64,000 nt of DNA from Branchiostoma lanceolatum (taxonomy: Eukaryota; Chordata; Leptocardii; Amphioxiformes; Branchiostomatidae), in assembly GCF_035083965.1 (NCBI RefSeq), contig NC_089737.1:14683029-14747028 (forward strand), given 5' to 3'. Each line of letters opens with the position of its first letter. The first letter of the stretch is position 1. The notes beneath the pieces are model-generated. The model did not search any database. It was not told the origin of the DNA and saw nothing but the letters and a program-made list of their open reading frames with translations. This document shows positions 1-11,153 of the stretch, piece by piece. A program made the translations under genes and the position numbers.

Positions 1-3000
1 CCGTACATCCTTATGAGCGACCCCCACGTCTTGATGTGCGGGTGGAGTTTCTGCAGGATGGCCTGAGACGCCAGCTGCTTCCCTATCCTCTTATTCTTGC
101 ACCAGTCCTGAAGGATGCATACATGTAGTAAGGGCCGAAATAACTTCCATGTACATTCTTTGTAGTACTTACACTAGTTACAGTATTCTTCAACACAACA
201 GATTTCAATGGTTCTACATGTACTAGAGACATCTTCAAAACGTTATTCTTGATCAACTAAAGGGGCCAGAAATGTACGTGTGGTGCTGGTAATTTGGAAT
301 GCTATCGAGTCCAGTGCAGGTATGTAGGAAAATGTTAAACTTTGGAGCCATGACAAGAAATGTACACATGTTGTGTGTTTTCAACTACCATGCAGAAAAC
401 ACACCATTCATTTTCCATTCTTATCTTCAACCTTTCTGCATGAAAAGTTAAGAAACAACCAAGTTGTAACTTTGCAACATGCAAAAACATTCAATGTTCC
501 ATAACCTGCAGAGAATGGTGCCGTACCTGTACAGTGTGTTTGCCCACCGTCATGGTGTACTGGCTCTTCTGGTGCTTACCCACCGCGACGTCAAACTTGA
601 TGTCTGTGTCGGCCATTCCAAAATTCCTGCGGAACACGGAAATAAAGAAGTCAGTGGTTGCTGATCGTGATGTTGCCATTTCAAAATTTCAAAAAAATCA
701 CCATTATCCTATCTCTCCCTTAATTGCTCTGAAATCCTCATTCACGAATCCAAGACAAACTGCTTCACTAACAACCAGAGGACAGCACACGAGAATTACT
801 GGTGAAAGGAGAGTACAGTGTAATAAAATGCCCTCTGACCTCTTGAGGCACTCGGTGAGCATCTGGTAGGGAGACAGCTGACCGGCCTTGCTGCAGAGTT
901 CGTACACTCGGCTGTCCTCGACTCCAATGTGGTCAAAGTACTGAAAAGAAGTAGATAAATCCAGAATTTTACATACATGTATATTTAAAGGCATCTGTAT
1001 GATACATGTGACTGATAGACTACAAAACTCTCCTCATTGCAGGTATACATTGTACATTGTACGTCAAGTTCAGGACTTAATTCTTCGTATGCAAGTTAAA
1101 AGTTGATCCACTGAATTTATGTTCCTGATATGAAGTTGCTAACCACTGGCTGGTATGTGTGGTCTAGCGACCCAGTCTGAACTCTGACCATGCTGATGAC
1201 CTGTAACCCCAGGTGAACTCTGACCCCATCTCACCTCCATCTCCTCTGACACGGCCTCGCTGTTCTGCTTGTAGAGGTCAGGGATCAGGATCTCCAGGGT
1301 CGCCTTGGCTGCAAATTTGGAGAACAGATAACATCATTTTTTTGGTATTTATGAAAATCAAGATCCTTGGGACCTCAAAAAGTAACATTGCTCATCATTT
1401 AACTGACTGTAGTACATTCGCAGACACTACTCCTTTATCCCATACATGTACATACATGTACATACAGTGTAGAACATATTTGCCTCATGTCATGATCAAG
1501 AGTATCACATCAAAGGTTCTATGTTCAACTCTTTACAGGATCATACAGTAGAGTAGTACTCATAGAGCATGCTCATTTCCAGATCACTATTAATTACCTT
1601 TATTTCTGTCTGCATGTAAATGTACAAGCATACACACATACTTATGCATGTATACATTCTACTTTTATGTCTAATCAAACATGCCAAACTTTCATGACCA
1701 TTCAAAATCCATAAACATTTGAAATGAACTTTGTTGCTACCCACCTGCCTTGAGCTTAGCCTGTTTCTTACTGCTTGCTGTCCCGGTCCCGTACTTGATG
1801 CTCTGGATTTCCACTGTGGCAGCAAAAGGCTCCGCTGCGTTGTCTGAACAAGGGAAGAACAGAACCAATAATTAAGGGTTAATGACCCGCCCCGAGGTGT
1901 TTATGGTGGCATAACGCCTGGTCATGTGCTATAACCATCGAATAAAATCACCGAGTGTGTTATGGCCCCATAACACATGGGGATGGGAGGCTTCTGATTG
2001 GTCGACGCCATCTTGCTATGTGATAATTTGATATGAAGTTATGTGTAGTTAGTTCAAATCCTCCCCACGCCTTTCTGTGTATAGGGGCGATGCCCATCTC
2101 TGTTTCTATATGTCTAACCCTTGGGCCACACATGACCACTACTAACAGTAGGAAGCTACAGTACATGTATATACTATTAGCTAGTTTACTGGTACTAAAA
2201 TGTGTTCAGCTTCTTCCTACATGTATAATTATAAGTGCTGAGTGCCAAGACTAGCAGAGAAAGCAGCAAGTTTATCTTTAAAGACTTGAAATTTGGTACT
2301 AGAGTATTACCTGAGGGTTTCTGTATCTGTATCTCTATACCTGGTATAACCGCCCTTCAGTGTAACACACCAGCTTCAAATTCTGTATCTGCATCTGTAT
2401 AGCTTTGGGGTAACATACTCATACCTTACATGTACTTGGTGGCAACGAGTTCCACTATATGATAAGAAACATAGAAAAAGAAACAACCCTTACCACACTC
2501 CGTGTACTGGTACTGAGGCTGTGCCCTCATGACTCGCTGTGTGTACTCATGCAGGATGCAGACGGACGACTTCCCAGCAGGGTTCAACAGGAATTCTAAA
2601 ACAAGACCAAGACATAAACACATTTATTAAAAGTACAATCAAAACTGCCCAATAAGACCAACTGATAGTTGGGACCAATAAAAATCTGATCTATGTCGAC
2701 AGGTGGTCAGCTAATGCTTTTGTCAATAAGAATGATTATCTAAGAGAGCACACCGAAAAGTGGTCTCAATGACCAGGTGGTCCTTACCCAGAGGAAGTCA
2801 CTTGTACATAGCCACATCCCATATTGTTTCCGCGGACCATAGAATCTTGACTGTTAGTCTACACACAGTTCAGTTTTAGCCTGATGATTACTATCTCCAT
2901 AAGAATCAAAATTCACACTCTGTGTTTATCCTGACTTTATCAAAGTTTATGCTGAATACAAAGACAACCATGTGGTCAACATTAAGATCAATAGTTGTAG

Positions 3001-6000
3001 GGATAAGGAAGTCTGCAAGGACTAATATTAAGATTAAAACTTAAGGAATAAGGAAATATCTAAGGCCTGCCACCCACCTCTCTTCTGCCCTGAAGGTTTG
3101 TTGCTGTCCGCTGCAGGGACAGACAGGGTGATGACTTTGGCGTTGGAGGACTGGAGAAGGGGGAGACACATGTACATTTTGAAGGCATTTATTAACAGTA
3201 TTAAACACTTTTGATTCAGGGGCTGCATGCACAAAGCACTGTTTATCTTTGATTTACCAAGCCTATAAACAAATTGGGAATTTGGAAACTAAATCAGGAA
3301 AGTTTTACCTTTCATCTTAATGTTAATCTGACAAAATTAGCTAAATTTTCTTTTGTTTTCAAAAATAAGATATAAACAACAATTTATTGCAATCGTCTTT
3401 GAAGAGTGAAGATTCCTGTCACAAAAAGAGTACCAGTGTTGGTCGATCCTCCAGTTCTTTTTTCTTCATGAGTTTGTTGTGTTGTCTACGCTCTGCCCAG
3501 GTCCTAGGAAACACAAGACCAAACATCAGGACCTGTTTTCTTATAAATATCTTTGGAATTCAGGTATACATGTATAGTATAGCAACGACGTTGAACTGAC
3601 CGTCCGTCAGGACGACAAGAAGAAGAAGAATAGCATGTGAAGTCCAGTGTGTGAATCTGCCTCTGGACATACATATGCTGTTCATACAAGTGGTACTAAG
3701 GGTGGCAATTGTGGCAATTGTGCTGATACAACAGGATTACTATTACGACGACGGGGAATGAGCCAGAGAGAGACTATTTGGTTAAAGAATATCAAGAATA
3801 ATTCCAAGGACAGCCAGAACATCTCCAAAAAAACAATGTATATCACCCATAGATAGATAAACAATGTATATTGATAAAACCCAGCCAGCTGACCTGAACT
3901 TGCGGATAGTGATGGTGTCGAACTTGAACCTTCTCTCCAGGTAGCTGCGGAACTGATCAACATCTGGTGGGGGAAGAAGTGGCCCAGGGGGAAAAATCAA
4001 TGTCATTGCAATATTTTTTTGTGTGGTATTAGATCTAATATTCAAACCGTTACTATTACTCAGAGAGCTATATTAAATGACTTTTTACCATCTTTACCTC
4101 AACATCTTTGCATTTTGAAAGTTTAATTCTATGTTGATTGCTTCGCCATTCCAAAGAAATAAAATTGGATACACCAACTTTTGAAATACTTCTACTGTCA
4201 GTCAGTTTATAAAGTTAGACTTAAACAAATAATACTGGACAAAACAAAAGGCTCAGTACAAATTTTTTTAAATAGATTTATTAGACCAAAGTACATTGTT
4301 GTAATATTCTGTCCTTGCAGACTATACTATCAAATTGCAGGAGAGAAAAACAAACTTTTCTGTCTCCTGAACAGTGTATCTGAATGATTACCAGTCCTGG
4401 ACCAGTCTATATAACAAAGAGGGGTGTTCCATCATCTCACCTGCTGACTCTTCCCTACACACCTCCAGTTTGGCTGCCTGGCCAAGCTGCACATCCCCTT
4501 GAGCAGAATGGAACGTTCCTTCTGCTGCACTACTGCTTGTAGAAGCTGGAAATACAGTGCAGGGATCATGTCAGAGACTGGTGTTTACTGTCAACAATAT
4601 CTAATTCTGGCTCTAGCTTTTAAAAGGGAACATGTTGGATTTCATTTTGCAGTAAGGAGAATATTGAGTGTTTATGGTGGTTTCAAGTTTGCCCTAGAAA
4701 CAAGGGGTTAGGCGGGCAGAAGTCAGAACAAAACTGTTCGTGGTTTTAAGATTTTAAGTTTGCAATGAAGAGGTGACTGCAAAAAACGCAAACATAAAAC
4801 CACCGCATTTCTTCTTCCTGCAAAAGGCATAAACAAATTATGACAATGAATATTTGTACAACAGATGTAGACCATGCAGATATAAAGATAAGTCTAACAA
4901 ATGATTAATCATAACATTCATGATTGGGTAAACAACAACAAACAATAAACATCTGCTAGCCATGACATCAATGCCACAGAAATCAGCTGGACACTACCTT
5001 CATGGTTGGTGCCGTTGTCAGAAGATGTTGCCATGGCAACTGTTGCCGGGGAAACGGCGTCACCGTCACTACCTCCATTCTGGTTCAGACTAGCCGTCTC
5101 CCCTTCTGCTGGCACTTCAGACACGCCTACATCAGCAGGAATGGTGACATCATCAATTTCTGAGCTGCCGACCAGGTCATCACTTGACGTGCACGCTGCA
5201 GGCTTCCCAGAATGCTCTTCATTGCTGCCTGGAGCCGAGTTGTGGTTGGTTGAGCCATTGGTGCTGATTTCATCAGATTCTCCGCCATTTTGACCTTGAA
5301 CTACTTCTGACCCTGCCATGCCCTTCATGACATCTTCACTTTTGTCTTCAGTCAGCGCTTCAGATTTGATGACATCATCACTTGTTGTGCTTTCATCACC
5401 ATTATACGGGCAGACATTGCCAACCTCTGTTTTCACCTTGACATCAGGGTGTGGAACACCTTCTGTGCAGGTGGTGGTGATGTCATTGGTTTGTGTGGTG
5501 ATGTCATAGAAAAGGGGGCCCACTTTCTTCTCCTTCTCCCTGATGTAGTGGAAACAGGGGATGCTGGAGATGGGGATGTTGTGTTTCTGCAAAACAGGAA
5601 CCAGAGGAGTGGACCAAGGGGAGAGGTTACTCATCATTACAAACAAGTCAAGTACATGTACAATGTTATTGTCTTTTGGCACATTTTAGAACAGTTACTG
5701 TATCTAAAATCTATGCGATTCATACATTTACAAGAAAAAAATGGGATACATTTCAGCATTCTCATTTTTGTAGAACTTTCCATAAAATTACATGTCTAAG
5801 CCTATACCTTAGGCAATTATTTCTATATTTTTGTTCTCCCTAGCTGATAGGCTATATACCCAAGGGAGCATCGCTTAAGTTAGGAGCTTCTAGTGCCAAG
5901 AAAGAAAACAGAAGACAGATGATCCGATGTTAACCTTTACTGTTCTGTACTTCGCAATATTCAGAGTGCCAACATTTCATTAATTTTCAAACAACAGTCT

Positions 6001-8126
6001 ACTGTAGTTGGAAATGTTCGTAATTCGATCACACGGTAGGTTACCCTGATGCTGCCGGTGCCGAGGAAGTACGGACGCGACCACGACACGACACGCGTCT
6101 CGCGGTGCAGGTAGACGGGCATCCCGCAGTTGTGCGTCGTCACAATCCAGCCCTCCGGCAGAGGCTCCAACGGTTCATGTCCTAGAGCTACATGGCGCAA
6201 ACAAGTTAGCATGGCAACAAGAAACAGTCATGGAATTAGAGTTAGCCAGGCACTTTTAACCCGTTGCTGACAACACACTTCTGCTCAGGTCCTAGGTTTC
6301 AGGTCAAATCAACTTGAGAGGAACCAGCTGAGGATTGGTCGAAAACTTGTTGGCAAGCGCTTTAGCTTGTGAACAGAAATAGCGTGTAAATTCATTAGTA
6401 TGTTGATAACTTTCACTGATGAACCTTCATACAAGTCTTTGCAGAATCTGTAATAAGAAAGTGTCACTTTTCCCCACTGCCTTCTAAATTGAAACGTGAG
6501 AAGCATTTCGTGGTAAAATCTATTTGCCACTGAGAAACTCCTGGTAAGAAAAGCGTAATTTTCATCTTGTAGTGTGATATCATCAGAGCACGGGTGAAAG
6601 ATACTTGCTGGTGTGGAGGAAATGGTGTTGGGTGATGTGTTTGATTGCCCTATAATTGTTTAGGTTCAATCTTACCAAAGAGCTTGAAGGATAAACCAAA
6701 AATGTGGTACATGTATATGTAATATGATATAGTTATATGGTGGTACAAGTATATGCCTGTCTATATATCAGGTCCAAGTCAACCATGTCGAATGCAACAG
6801 AAGAACACGCGTGTGACACGCGGCATGTGTGTACAGGTACGGTAACGGTGAGACTTCAGGCCAGTTGCGGAGAAGTTGCTAAGCTATCTCCATGGGAACA
6901 GCTTGTAAGAGCGACTGTTCCCAGAACGATAGTTTAACATCTGGAGGGAGCGACACACGCGAGGATTGCACCGATTTCCGACAGCAAAGCAGCGGTAGAG
7001 AGGAGGCCGTGATCGGAGACATGCACAGAAAACTGGAACCAAACTCAGCATAGAAATGTACACTTATAGTAGACTTGTTTCTTTCTTTCCACTTGCACAA
7101 ATTTTCGAAGAAAATTTAAACTAAACTCAGCATAGAATTTAGAAACACTTATAGTAGATTTCTAAGTTTTTTTTTTCAACTTGCACAAACTTCCAAAGAT
7201 GTGAGAGACTTTGTATGGTACTCACAGCACATGTGCTGAAGGTTTATTTTTAAATTTGTTTTGACTTCTTTTCTTTCAATTCTATTAATTTGATTCATGA
7301 TTTTTTTCTTCAGCAATAAAATGATTCAAGCTTTTAAATCTTACTGTTTTAGGTATATACATATAAATTAATAAAGTTTAACTTTTGATCAAACTTGATG
7401 AAAGAATCATGACCGTAAAAAAAATACAAAATTTCCTTATTGTTAAGTTACTTGAAATTTGAATTATAGGATATATAGCAGTAAACAGTTTATCAAACAG
7501 AATTAAAATTGCAAGCAACTGCATCATGTGAGCTGTGTGCTTTATTTGTGTAGGCACAGAACCAAAGGAACAGGGTTCTATTCCCGGCCTCGGGGACTGC
7601 ATATCGGGCGCGAGCCACTGTGAAGAAGATAGTTCAACTACTACTTCACCCGCCACAGCACTGAAGTAGTGGAAAAACTACCCTCATCGCAGAGGGAGGT
7701 CGTGGGTTCAAATCTTACCTCTCCCTATAAGTACTGGCTTCCAATTCTGAAACTAGAAAACTATGAACCCTCATCGCAGTTCAAGGGTTGATACAAATCT
7801 CACCCCAATTGCAAAGTACTGGGTTCCATTCCTACACATTCTCTTGGCTTACATGTAGGCACTCCTGATAAAATGGCATCGTACCAACATTGCGACATTA
7901 TTGCTCCAATATAACATTGAAAATATTCCTTCATTTCCTAGTCTTTATATATATATTTATTGCGACTAAATAGACAGTTACTGTATCTTCAGGAAAGTCC
8001 TTAGTATCATGGATCCAGCAACAGTTTAAACAGCTTTGCAATAATGATACTTAATCATGGAAACAGGAATATGATATTGACAGAGAAAAAGCATGGTTGT
8101 GACAAAGTCATTGCTGTGACTTAGAA

Positions 8127-8164
<38 letters not shown>

Positions 8165-8851
8165 ACTCGCACACACACAAAAAATCACAAAAACTCACAT
8201 ATCGGTACTCATAAACTCACACACACACACATACACACAAACGCATCAACCTATCAAAAGCATAAGCACAAATGAAAACAAAGCAAAAAGCCACAAACTT
8301 CTAAAAAAAGAAAAAAAAAAAAACATTATTTTTTCATACTTACACTTCAGCACAGTTTTATACTTGATGATGGGCTCTTCCGATGCCTCTCCGTCCCTCC
8401 CCTCCCCATCCTGCTCCTCCCTATGTTTCTTATAATGGGCCACTCCGGCGTCCAACATCGCGTCAATGTCGATGTCTTCATCATCCGAGATGTCATCGTT
8501 GCCATGGTAACGATCCTCCACATCCACTGGACCGCTTCCTTTCTCCTCCTTCTCGGTGATCTCGAATTCATCGATGACGTCGAATTCTAAACCGTCCGGA
8601 CCCCCCAACCCTCCGAGCCTGGTATGTTTGGTTTCACCCAAGTTCAAGTCTTTACCTCCTGGGTTTTTCTTTTCGTCAGAAGTTTGTGTCGTTGTTTCTT
8701 CACCATTTTTGGTTTCAGGTTTTGAACTTGCCGTCTTAGTTTCACCAGTTTGATTCGGATGATCTTTAAGTTTGACATTTGCGTCTTCTGAGCCATTGAC
8801 GCCCGTCTTAAGTTTTTTGGTCGGAGGTTCGAGTATTTCTTCCTCCATCAT
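1..8851 (-). CDS. DGCR8: DGCR8/Pasha, Microprocessor RNA-binding subunit (3' end off window)
   Basis: DGCR8 binds primary microRNA hairpins in the nucleus and positions Drosha. I see 13 coding exons on the minus strand: 8851-8344, 6187-6045, 5586-4998, 4545-4441, 3963-3894, 3503-3434, 3150-3078, 2595-2494, 1843-1745, 1308-1235, 940-840, 626-527 and 107-1. Phases agree at every junction and give about 713 residues; the human protein has 773, so roughly the last 50-60 are outside. Exon 1 begins [15 protein letters not shown] (NLS-like) and is acidic. The second exon holds the WW domain ([11 protein letters not shown]... [14 protein letters not shown]). The third opens with SSIPCFHY, keeping the Cys equivalent to the heme-ligand Cys of human DGCR8, followed by a Ser/Glu-rich linker. 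dsRBD1 lies near residues 520-603 (SVCILHEY... [10 protein letters not shown]) and dsRBD2 near 615-700 ([13 protein letters not shown]... [14 protein letters not shown]). The start is the first Met after an AG acceptor; a non-coding 5' exon near 9745-9790 is likely. Identification is near certain. Confidence 0.96.
7556..7770 (+). repeat. Possible tRNA-derived SINE remnant
   Basis: Two Pol III B-box-like words (GGTTCTATTCC near 7573 and GGTTCAAATC near 7713) occur in sequence otherwise unlike the flanking intron. No convincing cloverleaf can be drawn, and there is no clear A box for either. It lies in the 2.2-kb DGCR8 intron between the N-terminal and WW exons. Weak call. Confidence 0.3.
8128..8240. 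repeat. (AC)n-rich microsatellite
   Basis: A pure AC run of about 30 bases is followed by interrupted AC/ACAC tracts, inside the first coding intron of DGCR8. Nothing else is visible in it. Confidence 0.9.
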
Positions 8852-9104
8852 GACGTTTCTATTGCAGAATAATTCCCACTTACTTTAGAAGTTCATACCA
8901 ACATTGCACTTTTAAGTTTTAAGTTTAACTTATTATAACATCCCATTCCAAATGACTAGTAGCTCTATATATCCATTGCACGGTGGCTCGAAAGGAAGAA
9001 TGTTAAAGTGTTGGTTTCCTTGTGTCAGTGGCAATCTGGAATGACAAAAAATGACAGACAATTAAGAAAATGACATATATTGTACCTTGATTGTACACAT
9101 GTGC

Positions 9105-9222
9105 AATGTCAAAGGTGAAGGCCCCTGGCTTGTAAACAGTTCTCATCTCGACATTGTCTTGATCTGCAAAACAATGTCCAGACAGGTTTTGTTGATGTCT
9201 CAGGGGCCTTCACCTTTGACAT
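9105..9222. mobile_element. Palindromic MITE, short copy of the AATGTCAAAGGTGAAGGCC family
   Basis: Inverted arms of about 23 bp (9105-9127 and 9200-9222, core TCAAAGGTGAAGGCCCC) enclose about 70 bp. The same arm core recurs at 10631-10835. There is no coding capacity. It lies just upstream of the DGCR8 start exon, probably in its 5' UTR intron. Confidence 0.75.
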
Positions 9223-9744
9223 TATCATCGCAATTTATAATGTCGCTGCTCATGCATACTCAGACAGAAGTGTGAAAGGGCTATCAATACCAGTGGCTAG
9301 GGTAAATGTTGATTTTAGAACTTAAGGTTCTGCTTCTAATCCCAAGCAGGTCTGAAGTCAAGGTTTTCTAACTGAACAAAGGCCTTTGGTGACAACGTGA
9401 TGGACAATAATTTTATTATACACATGTGTGGATTTCCAGATGGGATCTTTTGACTTCCACAATACACCATCATAACAACTAAAATACATTATCTAAACGA
9501 ATTTTCAGCATGATCCGCAAATATATGAGTTTAATTAACTTTCCCTGGAAAATCCTCTGCAAAAGATTTTCATCACAATATATCGTGCCGACTTTTCTGA
9601 CCACTAAAAATTTACAAAACCGCATTTTCCCGACCAAAACGTTTGCTAAACTGGCTCCTCGATATCACTAGATAGTTCAGAAAGGTCTTGATGATTAACT
9701 GATCGCTTTCAAGGTCAGAAAAACGTAATTAAGGTCATATTTAC

Positions 9745-10028
9745 CTGCTACGATCATCACTGCGACCTTCCGCAGACTAAACCTGCTCGCACTTCCGGTT
9801 ATGACGTCATTTCCGCCTTTTTTATATCATTGCACAGCAACAAGTTTTATAAATCTGTCAGCAAATTTCAGAGGACATCTCGACATTTTGATGATAAAGG
9901 TTTCTTTTTTACACCTTGAACAATGCACTATTTCACATTTATTCACCGTGACCTTTTATGTCGGGTCGAAGGTCAAACGGCAAAGGTTAACAGAGTGGAG
10001 GTGGGAAATATTTTCACGTGTTTTGAAG
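9745..10028. promoter_or_regulatory. Head-to-head DGCR8 / INTS9 promoter
   Basis: On the minus strand a donor (GCAG then GTAAAT) at 9745/9744 closes a probable non-coding DGCR8 5' exon. On the plus strand a donor (TTTTGAAG then GTAAAT) at 10028/10029 closes a probable INTS9 5' exon. Between them are ACTTCCGG (9791-9798, ETS/GABP-type) and a perfect CRE palindrome TGACGTCA (9802-9809). A CACGTG E-box sits at 10015-10020. No TATA box is seen. Site identities follow known consensus motifs; promoter function and shared use are inferred. Confidence 0.6.
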
Positions 10029-10630
10029 GTAAATTCCGTTACTTTATCATAAGCAGGAGATCCCTGTATATTTTTCGGAAGACACTGACGAATATATGAT
10101 GCTTCTGTAGTTTTTAGAATATATAGAACTTCGTGTAACTCATTGGAAAAGTTTACGTTGCAGATCTAGAAACACACTGAATCCGAACGGTTTGTTTCTT
10201 TTGATAAAGATCATTTAAATTTGGTCTCCTCTCTTGTCACCACTGCTTGGCTGATCGCAATATGTGTAGTAAAGTTATGTGCTCAGTGCATAATGCATAC
10301 ATTTTAATCAATTAAACAGATGTTACTTGTTTGATCAAGGACGCTTCATATGAACAAGAAAATCTGTACTATTTCTGAGCTCCAGTGATGATGATGGGGG
10401 GGGGGTGTATACTGTCACTGTGACTGTCACGTTTACGACACCTACAATGTAGATGCAATGTGATTGTGAAGAAGAACCAGTCAGAATTGCTATCCACAAA
10501 AAAAGCTCATTGTTATTATATGATAGCTGCAATACATGTACTAGTAGCTTAAAACTCTGGAACTTCAGTGGAAGGACGTATTTGCTTGTACATGTATATT
10601 GTATAAAATAGCCATATGATCATTCTATGA

Positions 10631-10835
10631 TAAGCTAGTTCGGAGTTGCTACTACGCATGTGCAGTGTCAAAGGTGAAGGCCCCCCGCTCGTATACAGTG
10701 CTCGCCTGGACATTGTCTAGATTTGCATAACAACTGTCTAGATTTGCATAACAACGCCCCGACTGGCTTTGTTCACGTCTCGGGGGCCTTCACCTTTGAC
10801 ACAGCATATGCGTAGTAACAAGTCCGAACTAGCTT
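10631..10835. mobile_element. Palindromic MITE with ~54-bp terminal inverted repeats
   Basis: The left arm at 10631-10685 (starting AAGCTAGTTCGGAGTTGCTA) is mirrored at 10782-10835. The inner part of the arm matches the shorter element at 9105-9222. The loop contains a 20-bp tandem duplication (TCTAGATTTGCATAACAAC-type, 10717-10756). It lies in the INTS9 5' intron and is non-coding. Confidence 0.8.
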
Positions 10836-10944
10836 ATATACATGTACAAACAAATGCACCCTCCTAGAGCCACCACAGCTACTAGTAGGTATACGATACA
10901 TGTACAAATGTACTACTAGTTTTCACAAAAGATATTTCGAATGT

Positions 10945-11013
10945 TATTCCAGTCCCCGACCACCATGAAGCTTGAGCACCAACCTGCCCTGTCTGGTGCT
11001 CAAGTTCAAGTCG
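10945..11013 (+). pseudogene. Decayed partial copy of INTS9 exon 1
   Basis: This stretch reproduces the INTS9 acceptor, Kozak region and start (TTCCAGTCCCCGACCACCAT) and then AACCTGCCCTGTCTGGTGCT from the real exon at 11142-11207. About a dozen bases of the real exon are missing between them, and it ends in a TAG in the original frame. It sits about 190 bp upstream of the real exon. It could act as a decoy acceptor or start, but it cannot encode INTS9. Confidence 0.8.
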
Positions 11014-11153
11014 TAGGGTGGTTATACCAGCTGTATAGAAACAGATACAGATGGGTGATCATGTATTGGTTGTGTGTAAAAGATTTCTTATCGACAAAAA
11101 TAGGGTATATACTGATTTTCACAGTAATGATCTTCTTCCAGTCCCCGGCCACC

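Noticed and set aside
2671..2820. Additional DGCR8 exon
   Set aside because: The segment resembles the dispersed GTGGTC repeat seen at 53425-53640 and has no usable splice frame.
4665..4810. Conserved hairpin or ncRNA in a DGCR8 intron
   Set aside because: AGAGGTGACTGCAAAAAACG and ATAAAACCACCG words recur in similar form at 18628-18665, so this is a dispersed repeat rather than a unique RNA.
6737..7100. Coding exon upstream of the DGCR8 WW exon
   Set aside because: Reading frames on either strand have no family similarity, and the phase-1 junction from 8344 to 6187 already joins conserved KTVLK and LEPLPEGW stretches.
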